Counted from the first letter of the stretch, positions 45,505-53,514 are shown. The stretch: 64,000 bases of DNA from Sphingobium cloacae (GCF_002355855.1 NZ_AP017656.1:1-64000); one strand, 5' to 3'. Numbers and translations are program-made. The notes: generated from the letters alone by a model not told the origin.

Positions 45505-45861
45505 ATGGTCAGAAAAACTCTCATGGTCGCGCTTGCCGGCATTTCGATGCTTGCTGCCGTCCCCGCTATGGCCCAGGGCATCGGGCACAGCCTGTTCATG
45601 CGCGGCTCGATCGTCGACACGGGCAGCAACGGCACGGTCGTCTGCATCGGCAAGGCCGATGGCGCCGAGGTCGGCCAGAAGCTCGAGGTCTATCGCGTCG
45701 TGACCCATCCGGGTCCGTCCAAGGGCGTGGCGCCGACCTATCACCGCCAGCTCGTCGGCCATGTGACGATCGATCATATCTTCGATGATCACTTCGCGCA
45801 TGTGTCCGTCGCCGACGGTACGCCTGCCAAGCACGACATCGTCGAGCTTCGCAAGAACTGA
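45505..45861 (+). CDS. Small exported protein of an unnamed family (paralogue of 54290-54619)
   Basis: 118-aa protein. The signal peptide ends MAQ and the mature part begins GIGHSLFMRGSIVDTG. A beta-rich pattern follows (GKADGAEVGQKLEVYR ... VGHVTIDHIFDDHFAHV ... DGTPAKHDIVEL) that resembles the small beta-barrels ending FlgT-like proteins, with several His and Asp residues. It is clearly homologous to the protein at 54290. AAGGAGGTGAAT precedes the ATG. Function unknown; both copies lie in the copper island. Confidence 0.75.
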   Translation: MVRKTLMVALAGISMLAAVPAMAQGIGHSLFMRGSIVDTGSNGTVVCIGKADGAEVGQKLEVYRVVTHPGPSKGVAPTYHRQLVGHVTIDHIFDDHFAHVSVADGTPAKHDIVELRKN

Positions 45862-45959
45862 CGCGCCGGTGGCCCGGCGGCACACGCTGCCCTGATGCGA
45901 GGCATCGGGGCAGCGGGTTGCCGGCGGCAACGGACCGTTCGGGATCGAGGCGAAACCGC

Positions 45960-45991
45960 TTGACCCTGGACCATGGTCCTACCGGCATGAT
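45960..45991 (+). promoter_or_regulatory. MerR-type promoter of the CueR-like/redox operon
   Basis: TTGACC (45960-45965) and CATGAT (45986-45991) are separated by 20 bp, with the perfect dyad GGACCATGGTCC (45968-45979) in the spacer. It lies just upstream of the MerR-family gene at 46004, consistent with autoregulation and control of the whole operon. Confidence 0.6.
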
Positions 45992-46003
45992 CGAGCGGAT
46001 GAC

Positions 46004-46483
46004 ATGGGCAATTTCAAGATCGGCGAACTGGCCGCGGCCGCAGGCGTGGGGCGGGATACGATCCGCTATTATGAGCGGATGGGCCTGCTGCGCGAGCCCG
46101 CGCGCACGGCAGCGGGCTACAGGCTCTACGACGCGACCGACCTCGAGCGCGTCAATTTCATCCGCTCGGCGCAGGAGCTTGGTTTCACACTCGAACAGGC
46201 CCGGCAGCTGCTGGCGCTCAGGGCGTCGGACACCGCGCATGCCCAGGCCGTGCTCGATATCACGCTTGCCAAGATCGCGGACGCCGAAGCCCGGCTCGAG
46301 CGCCTGTCGGATATCCGCGACATGCTGCGGATGCTCGCCGACGAATGCCCGGGCGAAGTGCCGGTCTCCGATTGCCCGATCCTCGCCTTCCTGACGGCGC
46401 GGCGGAAAGACCAGCAGCATAACAAGAAACATCAGGCAGCGCAGGACGAACGATCACCACGAGCGAAAGGGGTTTTGTCATGA
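46004..46483 (+). CDS. CueR-like MerR-family regulator
   Basis: 159-aa MerR-family protein. The HTH contains RDTIRYYERMGLLREP, followed by a dimerisation helix and the metal loop DECPGEVPVSDCPI, close to the CPGDDSADCPI loop of CueR but one residue longer. The position equal to Cys79 of divalent-metal members is not Cys (ASDTAHAQA), as in copper(I)/silver(I)/gold(I) sensors. A His/Lys/Arg-rich tail follows. The stop overlaps the next start by 4 bp, so the regulator heads the operon. Copper(I) as inducer is inferred. Confidence 0.85.
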   Translation: MGNFKIGELAAAAGVGRDTIRYYERMGLLREPARTAAGYRLYDATDLERVNFIRSAQELGFTLEQARQLLALRASDTAHAQAVLDITLAKIADAEARLERLSDIRDMLRMLADECPGEVPVSDCPILAFLTARRKDQQHNKKHQAAQDERSPRAKGVLS

Positions 46484-46701
46484 AGAAAATGCGTTTGATC
46501 GCCGTCCTCACGCCGGCGCTGCTTCTAGGCGCCTGTGTGACCACGCGGCCGACCTCGGCGCAGGTCGAGAGTTGCCGGGCGATGGAGGGCAATATGGGTC
46601 TCCAGACGCCGCATGATCATGGCGAGATGAAGGGGCAGGGGCGCAACCCGATGAACCTCTCGCACGACCGGTGTCTCCGGATTCTGCGCAGCGCGCAATG
46701 A
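46480..46701 (+). CDS. Small lipoprotein
   Basis: 73-aa lipoprotein (lipobox LLLGACVT). The mature chain has two Cys and a Met/His segment (EGNMGLQTPHDHGEMKGQG). No family was recognised. It overlaps the regulator gene by 4 bp and is therefore the first structural gene of the operon. Confidence 0.65.
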   Translation: MKKMRLIAVLTPALLLGACVTTRPTSAQVESCRAMEGNMGLQTPHDHGEMKGQGRNPMNLSHDRCLRILRSAQ

Positions 46702-46760
46702 GCCGGTCCGGACGCCAGGGATGGCGCCCGGACACAGTTTTCAAGCCAAGGAGCAAAGCC

Positions 46761-47081
46761 ATGATCGACCATGCGAAGAAAGCCCTTCCACTTGTCGGCG
46801 GAAGCCTGTTGCTGGCGCTCGCGCTTTCGGGCTGCGACCGCCAGGCCGACCAGACGGTGCCGCCCGCGGCGAACAGCGTCGCCGCCACCCCGGTCCTGAC
46901 CGACAGCGGCAACGCTGCAGACGCGGCGCCGATGGACGCGATGAGCAACCAGGCCGAGATGGAGCGGCATCACCGTCAGGCGATGGACCATGACGCGATG
47001 CGCGCCGGGGCCGGCAACCAGACCGCGCCGGCACCCGATCCCGCGCCGGGCAATGCGGCGATGCCGATGAAGGATATGTAG
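46761..47081 (+). CDS. Met/His-rich lipoprotein
   Basis: 106-aa lipoprotein (lipobox LALSGCDR). The mature chain is Ala/Pro-rich with a Met/His cluster (MSNQAEMERHHRQAMDHDAM) and ends MPMKDM. A copper-chelating role is suggested by composition. CCAAGGAGCAAAGCC precedes the ATG. It lies 59 bp after the preceding lipoprotein and 23 bp before the reductase. Confidence 0.65.
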   Translation: MIDHAKKALPLVGGSLLLALALSGCDRQADQTVPPAANSVAATPVLTDSGNAADAAPMDAMSNQAEMERHHRQAMDHDAMRAGAGNQTAPAPDPAPGNAAMPMKDM

Positions 47082-47104
47082 GCTCGCACACTAAGGGGAT
47101 GAGG

Positions 47105-49015
47105 ATGTCCAGGCGGATCAGCCTTCGACGCTTGAGCCTCGGCTGCGCAATCGCTCTCAGCCTGTCCGCGAGCGCGGGCGCGCAGGAGGGCGAGGATCAT
47201 GCCGCGCATCATGGCGCAGGCATGCCGGCCGGCGGGGGCATGTCCGCACCGGCAGAGCCGGGGTCGTCGGACATGGCGAAGATGATGAACCCCATGATGG
47301 ATCGCATGATCAATGGGGAAGGGGAGAATGAGCACGGCCACGAATCGCGCCGGACCGGCTTCATCTCGCAGCTGCTCGCCTTTCCCGCGCTTGACGAAGC
47401 GGCAAGGCAGCGGGTCGCTGCGCAGGCCGGCGAACGGGTAAGCACGGGTCTGGCGATGATCAACGCCGCCTCGGCCGACGGCGCGCGTGCGACCACGGTC
47501 TCGGCCCGGCTCGATGCGGCGCGGCGCCTGCGCGAGGGAACCGACCTGTTCCGCTCCGGCACCGCCGCGCAGGGCGCGATCGGGGGCTTGCAGCCGCCCC
47601 GGGAGGTCGGGCTTGCCTGGCTGCGCGATCAGCTCGACATCGACCAGGCCGCGCCCGGCCATGCCGATCACTGGTTCGGCATCTCGCCCTCGCACCTCCT
47701 TCTCATGCTGTTCCTGGGGCTGGTGAGCGCCACGCTTATCGCGCTGCAGATCTTCCGCCTGCGGCGGATCGGGGCGATCGCCGGCGGTGTCGCCACCGCC
47801 AAGGTTCCAGCAAAGCCGGAGCCGAAGGCTGCCCCTCCCGCTACCAGGGTTGCGCCCGCGCCTGCACCCGTTGCCGACAGCGCCGGGCTCGCGCCGAGCA
47901 ATGCGGCCGCACCCGCTGGGGCGTCGCTGCGCAAGCCCAAAAGCTGGGCGGGGCAGCTGCGCGTGGTCCAGATCGTGCGAGAGACGCCGAGCGTGCTGAC
48001 CTTCCGGCTCGCGGACCCGACCGCCGACCGGCTGCCGTTCGACTTCCTGCCGGGCCAGTTCCTGCAGGTCGAGGTAGAGCCCGAAGCGGGCAAGACCGCG
48101 CGCCGTTCCTACACGATCGCCTCTTCGCCGACCCAGCGGGCCTATGTCGAACTGACGGTCAAGCGCGAGGAGCAGGGCGTGGTCTCGCGATACCTGCACG
48201 ACAAGGTCGTCGCCGACGATCTGCTGAAGGTCAGCGGACCGTTCGGCGCCTTCACCTTCACGGGAACGGATGCCCAGAGCATCGTGCTGATCGCGGGCGG
48301 GGTCGGCATCACCCCGATGATGTCGGTGCTGCGCTATCTCACCGACACCGCGTGGAAGGGTGATATCTTCTTCTTCTACGGCGCACGGTCGACCGAGGAA
48401 TTCGTGTTCCGCGACGAGCTCGAGCGGCTCGAACGCCGTTTTCCCAACCTCCATGTCGTCGCCGCGATGCAGCGCGCGCCCGGCACCGTCTGGATGGGCC
48501 CCGAAGGGCCGATCACGCGCGAGATGATCCTGGCCGCGGTGCCGGAGATCGCGAGCCGGCGCATCCATATGTGCGGCCCGCCGGCGATGATGGGCGCGAT
48601 GCGCGGCGTGCTGGCGGAACTCGGCGTCCCCGAAGCGCAGCTGCACACCGAGGCGTTCGGTCCGGCCTCGCTGCCGGCCGACCACGAGGATCTCGAGGTC
48701 AAGCCCGCGCCCCCGCCAGCGGATAAGCCGGCCCCGAGCGCCGAGGTGGCGCCGAGCACGGTGACCTTCTCCGTGTCGGGGGTGTCGGCGGCCTTGCCCG
48801 CGGACGAGACCGTGCTGGAGGCGGCCGAGGGCGCGGGCGTCGAGATCCCCTATGCATGCCGTGCGGGCACATGCGGCGCCTGCGTGGTCAAGCTGCTGCA
48901 GGGCGAAGTGACGATGGAGGTCGAATCCGGCCTTGCGCCCGCCGACAAGGCGCAAGGCTATGTGCTCGCGTGCCAGGCGAAGGGGACGGGCACGCCGCTC
49001 GTGGTCGAAGCCTGA
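47105..49015 (+). CDS. Membrane-anchored FAD/NAD(P)H/[2Fe-2S] oxidoreductase with periplasmic Met/His domain
   Basis: 636-aa protein. A signal peptide is followed by a periplasmic segment rich in His and Met (GEDHAAHHGAGMPAGGGMSA; MAKMMNPMMDRM). One membrane segment follows (HLLLMLFLGLVSATLIALQI, ~200-220), then an Ala/Pro linker and a cytoplasmic ferredoxin-NADP reductase module (RRSYTIAS for FAD; LIAGGVGITPMMS and HMCGPPAMMG for NAD(P)). At the C terminus is a plant-type ferredoxin (CRAGTCGAC ... LACQA). ATG 47105 has AAGGGG six bases upstream; ATG 47099 abuts it. It probably feeds electrons to the next gene's product. The substrate is unknown. Confidence 0.85.
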   Translation: MSRRISLRRLSLGCAIALSLSASAGAQEGEDHAAHHGAGMPAGGGMSAPAEPGSSDMAKMMNPMMDRMINGEGENEHGHESRRTGFISQLLAFPALDEAARQRVAAQAGERVSTGLAMINAASADGARATTVSARLDAARRLREGTDLFRSGTAAQGAIGGLQPPREVGLAWLRDQLDIDQAAPGHADHWFGISPSHLLLMLFLGLVSATLIALQIFRLRRIGAIAGGVATAKVPAKPEPKAAPPATRVAPAPAPVADSAGLAPSNAAAPAGASLRKPKSWAGQLRVVQIVRETPSVLTFRLADPTADRLPFDFLPGQFLQVEVEPEAGKTARRSYTIASSPTQRAYVELTVKREEQGVVSRYLHDKVVADDLLKVSGPFGAFTFTGTDAQSIVLIAGGVGITPMMSVLRYLTDTAWKGDIFFFYGARSTEEFVFRDELERLERRFPNLHVVAAMQRAPGTVWMGPEGPITREMILAAVPEIASRRIHMCGPPAMMGAMRGVLAELGVPEAQLHTEAFGPASLPADHEDLEVKPAPPPADKPAPSAEVAPSTVTFSVSGVSAALPADETVLEAAEGAGVEIPYACRAGTCGACVVKLLQGEVTMEVESGLAPADKAQGYVLACQAKGTGTPLVVEA

Positions 49016-49743
49016 TGCGCGAACGCAGCGACATTGCCGTGGGCCTGCTGGTCGCGTTCCTGCTGCTGTTCCCGTTCGGCTATCTCGTGCATGTGTCGCC
49101 CCGCTTTCCGGGTAGCCTGGCCGGCGGGATCATCGGGATCGCAGCGCTCGTGCTGATGCTGCTGACGCTTCCTTATGTCGCGGCCAAGCACATCGCCTGG
49201 GTCGACAAGGCGCTCTCCCGGGTCGTCAGCAAGCCAACCCTGCTCGCCATCCACATCTATGCCGGCGTGCTGGCGCCGATCCTGGGTCTGGTCCACGCCG
49301 CGCACAAGCTCGAAAGCCCGGTCGGCCTGCTTCTGACCGTCCTCCTGCTGATGACGGTCATCACCGGCTTCATCGGCCGCTACCTGCTTGCCCAGCTTGG
49401 TCGGGCGCTGCGCGGACGCAGGTCAGAACTGGCCTCGCTTCGCGCCGCCTTCCTCGAGGAGCCGGCGGCGCCGACGCAGGCCGATACCGCAGCCCCGCCG
49501 CTGTCGGGCTGGAAGCGCTATCTGTTCGTCGCCGGGGATGCGTCCGCGGGCCAGCGCCCCCAGGACAAGGCGGGGATCGCCGCAGCGCTGGCCGATACCG
49601 AATTCGCGATCCGTGCCGAAGAGGCAACCAACACCCTGTTCGCGCGGTGGCGGTTCCTGCACATCCTGCTGGGCTGTCTCATCTTCGCGCTGCTCGCGCT
49701 CCACGTCGGCGCGGCGATCTATTACGGGCTGCGCTGGCTATGA
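49015..49743 (+). CDS. b-type-cytochrome-like membrane protein
   Basis: 242-aa integral membrane protein with about five predicted segments and in-membrane histidines (AIHIYAG, GLVHAAHK, FLHILLG, LALHVGA) that could coordinate two b haems, as in ferric-reductase or cytochrome b561-like proteins. A cytoplasmic loop (~130-205) separates the first four segments from the last. The ATG overlaps the reductase stop (TGATG). It probably carries electrons from the reductase across the membrane to the cytochrome c encoded next. Confidence 0.65.
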   Translation: MRERSDIAVGLLVAFLLLFPFGYLVHVSPRFPGSLAGGIIGIAALVLMLLTLPYVAAKHIAWVDKALSRVVSKPTLLAIHIYAGVLAPILGLVHAAHKLESPVGLLLTVLLLMTVITGFIGRYLLAQLGRALRGRRSELASLRAAFLEEPAAPTQADTAAPPLSGWKRYLFVAGDASAGQRPQDKAGIAAALADTEFAIRAEEATNTLFARWRFLHILLGCLIFALLALHVGAAIYYGLRWL

Positions 49744-50462
49744 GCTGGCAGCGTCTTTCCTACGCCGTCTTCATCGCAGCCCTGCTGGTGATGGTCGCCG
49801 CGGTCGCGATCCGGATGCGATCGGACGCGCCGAGGGATGCCGGCCTGGTGGCGCAGCTCGTCTCGCCCGGCCCGCTCTCGAGCGCGCACCAGTCCTTTGC
49901 CGGCCAATGCACGGCCTGCCACACGCCGGGCAAGGGCGTCGAAACCCGGACCTGTCTCACCTGCCATGCGGGCACCGATTTCGGGACGAAGCAGTCGACG
50001 CAGTTCCACGCGAAAGCGACGCAGTGCACCTCCTGCCACGTCGAACATGAGGGAGAGCGCGGCATCATCCGCATGGATCACGCCGCGTTGCTCGACATGG
50101 CGAAGTGGCGGCAGCCTTTGGCGGGCATGTCGACAAACACTCGAAGCCTGACCCCCGAGACCGCGCTCAATTGCGCGAGCTGCCATGCGTTCCGCGATCC
50201 GCACCAGGGCCTGTTCGGCACCGACTGCGCGAGCTGCCACAAGACCGACAGCTGGAAGATCGCCAATTACCGCCATCCATCGGTCAATTCGACGCAGTGC
50301 GCCGAGTGCCACAAGGCGCCGCCGAGTCACTTCATGGAGCATTTCAGCATGGTCTCGCAGCGCGCAGCCGGATCGAAGGCGCGCGTCGACCAATGCTATG
50401 CCTGTCACGCCACCGACAGCTTCAACAATATCCGCAAGCGAGGCTGGTATGATCACCATTGA
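49740..50462 (+). CDS. Membrane-anchored seven-haem cytochrome c
   Basis: 240-aa protein with an N-terminal membrane anchor (SYAVFIAALLVMVAAVAI) and seven CxxCH haem sites: CTACH, CLTCH, CTSCH, CASCH, CASCH, CAECH and CYACH. The layout is that of class III/NapC-like multihaem proteins on the periplasmic side. It overlaps the b-type protein by 4 bp and the DUF1622 gene by 14 bp. It is the presumed electron outlet to a periplasmic acceptor. Confidence 0.88.
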   Translation: MSWQRLSYAVFIAALLVMVAAVAIRMRSDAPRDAGLVAQLVSPGPLSSAHQSFAGQCTACHTPGKGVETRTCLTCHAGTDFGTKQSTQFHAKATQCTSCHVEHEGERGIIRMDHAALLDMAKWRQPLAGMSTNTRSLTPETALNCASCHAFRDPHQGLFGTDCASCHKTDSWKIANYRHPSVNSTQCAECHKAPPSHFMEHFSMVSQRAAGSKARVDQCYACHATDSFNNIRKRGWYDHH

Positions 50463-50892
50463 GGCCGACTGGCTGAGCGCCTTCTTCCGGCTCGCGGTGA
50501 TCGGCCTGGAACTGGCGGGCACGCTGACCATCCTGGTCGGCGCGGGGCTCGCAACCTTTCTGTTTGCGCGGCGGGCGAGGGCGGGCGACCGAACCGAGGC
50601 CTATAGCGCGTTCCGCTCGGCGCTCGGCCGCAGCATCCTGCTCGGCCTGGAATTTCTGGTCGCCGGCGACATCGTCAAGTCGCTGGTGATCAACCCAACG
50701 CTCGACGATCTCATCGTTCTGGCCGGGCTGGTGCTGGTGCGGACCTTCCTGAGCATCTCGCTCGGGGTCGAGATCAACGGCCACTGGCCCTGGGAGGAAA
50801 CCCGGATGGCGCGGGAGAAGGCGCGTGCGGCGTCGGATGGGTCGCCTGCGACGGCTGAGGCCGCCGGATGCGGCACAGCGCTCAAGGGATAG
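50449..50892 (+). CDS. DUF1622 membrane protein
   Basis: 147-aa protein with three predicted membrane segments and the DUF1622 pattern (FRLAVIGLELAGTLTILVGA; FRSALGRSILLGLEFLVAGD; LVRTFLSISLGVEI). The function of this family is unknown. It overlaps the cytochrome gene and is followed 14 bp later by the four-helix copper protein. Confidence 0.8.
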   Translation: MITIEADWLSAFFRLAVIGLELAGTLTILVGAGLATFLFARRARAGDRTEAYSAFRSALGRSILLGLEFLVAGDIVKSLVINPTLDDLIVLAGLVLVRTFLSISLGVEINGHWPWEETRMAREKARAASDGSPATAEAAGCGTALKG

Positions 50893-50906
50893 CAGATGGG
50901 AGGTGC

Positions 50907-51347
50907 ATGATGATCGAGAGACGCGAATTGCTGATGGCCGGCGCCGGCCTTGCCGCCGCCGGAACGCTGGCTGTGCCGGCGGCGGCGCAGCAGCATCGAA
51001 TGGAAGGGATGGCGATGTCGATGACGGACTGCATCGACGATTGCGTGGCTTCGCACCGCATGTGCCTGGAAACCGCCGCTTGGCTGACGAAGCAAGGCGG
51101 CGCGTCAGCTACGGCGTCGCTGATCGCCATGCTGAACGACTGTGCGGAACTGTGCCAGGCGACCGCCAACTCGATGCTGCGGGAATCTGCCCTGCACCGC
51201 ATCGTCTGCCGCGCCTGCGCCGACGCTTGCGAGCGCTGCGCCGAGGAATGCGGACGCCATAGCGCGGACCAGCGGATCGCGCGTTGCTCGGCCACCTGCA
51301 AGAAATGCGCGGCGAGCTGCCGAACGATGGCGGACATGTCGAGCTGA
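50907..51347 (+). CDS. Exported four-helix-bundle copper-binding protein (Csp-like)
   Basis: 146-aa protein. A twin-arginine-type signal (ERRELLMAGAGLAAAGTLAV) precedes a Cys-rich four-helix bundle with 14 cysteines: CIDDC, CLE, CAELC, CRACADACERCAEEC and CSATCKKCAASC. This is the pattern of Csp1/DUF326 copper-storage proteins, in which Cys lining the bundle bind many Cu(I) ions. Tat export matches Csp1, which is exported folded. GGGAGG precedes ATG 50907 (an ATG at 50910 is equally placed). Last gene of the operon. Confidence 0.88.
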   Translation: MMIERRELLMAGAGLAAAGTLAVPAAAQQHRMEGMAMSMTDCIDDCVASHRMCLETAAWLTKQGGASATASLIAMLNDCAELCQATANSMLRESALHRIVCRACADACERCAEECGRHSADQRIARCSATCKKCAASCRTMADMSS

Positions 51348-51601
51348 GCGGCGCGCTTCGCACGTGCCCCACATAGTCACGTTCAGGCCAGAGCCCCCGG
51401 TCACAGCTTGTGTGTCCGACAACTACGCCAGGACAGCGATCATGGCACGTGGCACAAAGTCCGAGTATCCGGCAACGGCGGAAATCATCGCACCCGCCAT
51501 CGCCGGAGCCTTCCGTGCCGCCACCCGATAGTCGGGTAATGCCGAGCACCATCTTTACGATTGCGTGAACGCTCCACGGTCGATCTGTATTGGAGAAGTC
51601 A
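51348..51601. other. Gap between copper-storage and GH130 genes
   Basis: 254 bp. The only open frame is a 29-codon one (51441-51530) with no ribosome-binding site. CCCGATAGTCGGG (51527-51539) is a short hairpin. No promoter was clear. Confidence 0.35.
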
Positions 51602-52903
51602 GTGTCAACCGCCGAATTTGTCAACCGGCTACCCGAATTGCTCCGCCCCAATCCAGCAAGGGTAGTGATCAGACCCTATATGCCGTCGACGGAAACCTAT
51701 AAATATGCGGTACCGGATCAGCCACGTGCGCAGCGCATCGCCGACCGCGTCCTGGCGCTCGACCCAGCATCGCTCCACGATGAGTTGCAACGCATTCTTG
51801 ATGATTTCTCGGGAAGGCATCGTGAGGTTCCGTCCCTGTTTTTGCGGCGGTTCCACGAGGTTGATGGCATCATCGTCTGTGATTGCGAGGTCACCCATGA
51901 ACAGGCGCTCTTGATCGGTGCCCATTTTTGCAACGAATATTCCTATGAGGCAGCAGCGCTTTTCAATCCGAGCATCGTCCTGCATCCTGATCAGTCTGCT
52001 GTACCTGAAAACTCTCTCCGATTCATTCTTTCCCTGCGAGGCGTGGGCGAGGGGCATATCTCCTCCGTCACCTTTCGCACCGGGTTTTGCGCCGCGGACG
52101 GAACCATAGCAATCAATCCTCCGAGCCCCATGCCGCTCGTGCTGGAGACTGAAAACATCTCCGGCGAGGACGGGCCGGACGCGGGCATTCGGATCAAGTG
52201 CGATGGCAGCCACGATCTCTCGGAGATCGTGATCTTTCCGACAACCCCCAGCCAGCGTGGTGGCATCGAAGACCTTCGCTTGGTCCGCTTCCTGGACGAC
52301 GATGGCCGAGCCACCCATTTCGGTACATATACGGCATTTAGCGGCCAGTCCGTCCGGCAGGAGTTGTTGTCCACGCCGGACTTCCGGACATTCGAACTCA
52401 GACCGCTGCGTGGGGATGCCACCGGTAGCAAGGGCATGGCGCTTTTCCCCCGACGCATTGCCGGGCACTTTGCCATGCTTGGGCGCGAGGATAACGAAAA
52501 TATCTGGTTCCTGACGTCCGCGGACATTCACGACTGGAGTGGCGGAGCGAAAGCCATCGAACCTCGCTGGCCTTGGGAGTTTGTCCAGATCGGTAATTGC
52601 GGATCGCCGATCGAGATCGACGAAGGCTGGCTGGTCGTAACTCATGGAGTCGGCGCCGTTCGGAACTATTGCATCGGGGCGTGCCTGCTGGACCGTGACG
52701 ATCCCTCGAAGCTGCTGGCGCGGACGAAGCTACCGCTTTTGCGGTCGGACATGGATGAGCGCGAAGGTTATGTGCCAAACGTAGCCTACAGCTGCGGCGC
52801 GATGGTACATAATCGGGTGCTGGTACTGCCTTATGCCATTGCTGACAGCTTCACCACTTTTGCCACTATTCCTCTCGAGCGTCTGCTGGCCGCCATGGAT
52901 TAG
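51602..52903 (+). CDS. GH130-family glycoside phosphorylase/hydrolase
   Basis: 433-aa protein with a five-bladed beta-propeller pattern typical of GH130 (beta-mannoside phosphorylases and relatives): SLRGVGEGHISSVTFRTG, GTYTAFSG, DNENIWFL, GNCGSPIEIDEGWLVVTHGV and VPNVAYSCGAMVH. GH130 enzymes phosphorolyse or hydrolyse beta-mannosides; the substrate here is not evident. GGAG at 51592 supports the GTG start at 51602; a TTG at 51590 is less likely. No other carbohydrate genes are nearby, which is odd within a copper island. Confidence 0.85.
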   Translation: MSTAEFVNRLPELLRPNPARVVIRPYMPSTETYKYAVPDQPRAQRIADRVLALDPASLHDELQRILDDFSGRHREVPSLFLRRFHEVDGIIVCDCEVTHEQALLIGAHFCNEYSYEAAALFNPSIVLHPDQSAVPENSLRFILSLRGVGEGHISSVTFRTGFCAADGTIAINPPSPMPLVLETENISGEDGPDAGIRIKCDGSHDLSEIVIFPTTPSQRGGIEDLRLVRFLDDDGRATHFGTYTAFSGQSVRQELLSTPDFRTFELRPLRGDATGSKGMALFPRRIAGHFAMLGREDNENIWFLTSADIHDWSGGAKAIEPRWPWEFVQIGNCGSPIEIDEGWLVVTHGVGAVRNYCIGACLLDRDDPSKLLARTKLPLLRSDMDEREGYVPNVAYSCGAMVHNRVLVLPYAIADSFTTFATIPLERLLAAMD

Positions 52904-53013
52904 TCACTGTTGCCGACCTGTCCTGCTCTCGAGTCCGAACCATAGTTACACATCGGCACAACAACGATGCCAGTGCGATAATTTATGGCCATCTCAGAGA
53001 CGGACTTCGCACA

Positions 53014-53025
53014 TTACGTATACAG
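53014..53025. promoter_or_regulatory. TTACGTATACAG box, copy 2
   Basis: A 12-bp sequence containing the TACGTATA palindrome (53015-53022), 106 bp before the start of the Met-rich gene at 53132. The identical 12-mer recurs at 53641-53652. Promoter element or regulator site inferred from recurrence. Confidence 0.45.
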
Positions 53026-53131
53026 CAAGGCGGAAGGTGACACCATTTCACGGGCAAGCTCCGGAAGGGGCGACAATCGACCGGGCATATGCTCGATCGA
53101 ACGGGAAACCCAGACTTGAAGGAATGGATAC

Positions 53132-53422
53132 TTGCGCAAGAAGACGGCAATGATCGCTTCGCTCGCAGCTCTCGGCTTCCTCGCCGTCAGTGCCGGACCG
53201 GTGCTGGCGGACGGGATGCCGCCGGGCATGCCCGATCTTGAGGAGACCCTCAAGGCCAGGCCGGCGCCTGCCCAGCCCGATCCTGCCCACATGCAGGGCA
53301 TGGCTCACGGTAAGGAGCAGATGCACGGCCAGATGATGCAGGGCCATCGAATGGCGATGCGGGATTCGCAGGACCAGGACGGCGCCTCCGGCATGTCACA
53401 CAGGTCGGACGGTGGTTGCTGA
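53132..53422 (+). CDS. Met/His-rich exported protein 1
   Basis: 96-aa protein. The signal peptide (MIASLAALGFLAVSAGPVLA region) is followed by a chain dominated by Met, His and Pro (HMQGMAHGKEQMHGQMMQGH). The composition suits copper/silver chelation in the periplasm. A TTG start at 53132 has AAGGA upstream; the first ATG is at 53150. It shares composition and upstream box with the protein at 53741. Confidence 0.6.
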   Translation: MRKKTAMIASLAALGFLAVSAGPVLADGMPPGMPDLEETLKARPAPAQPDPAHMQGMAHGKEQMHGQMMQGHRMAMRDSQDQDGASGMSHRSDGGC

Positions 53423-53490
53423 CCCTGCCATCATTCCATCAGACGACAAGGTTGACGGACAAGATCATGGCCGCTTTCAACCGAAGCCTT

Positions 53491-53514
53491 GGTCCGCCGT
53501 TCCCACGGCGGGCC
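53491..53514 (+). terminator. GC-rich hairpin followed by T-run
   Basis: GGTCCGCCGT and ACGGCGGGCC pair (one G-T) around a TCCC loop, with a CTTTTC run about 7 bp later. Probable terminator of the upstream Met/His-rich gene. Confidence 0.6.

Noticed and set aside
51441..51530. 29-codon frame between the copper-storage and GH130 genes
   Set aside because: No ribosome-binding site, no conserved feature visible, and no signal or membrane segment.
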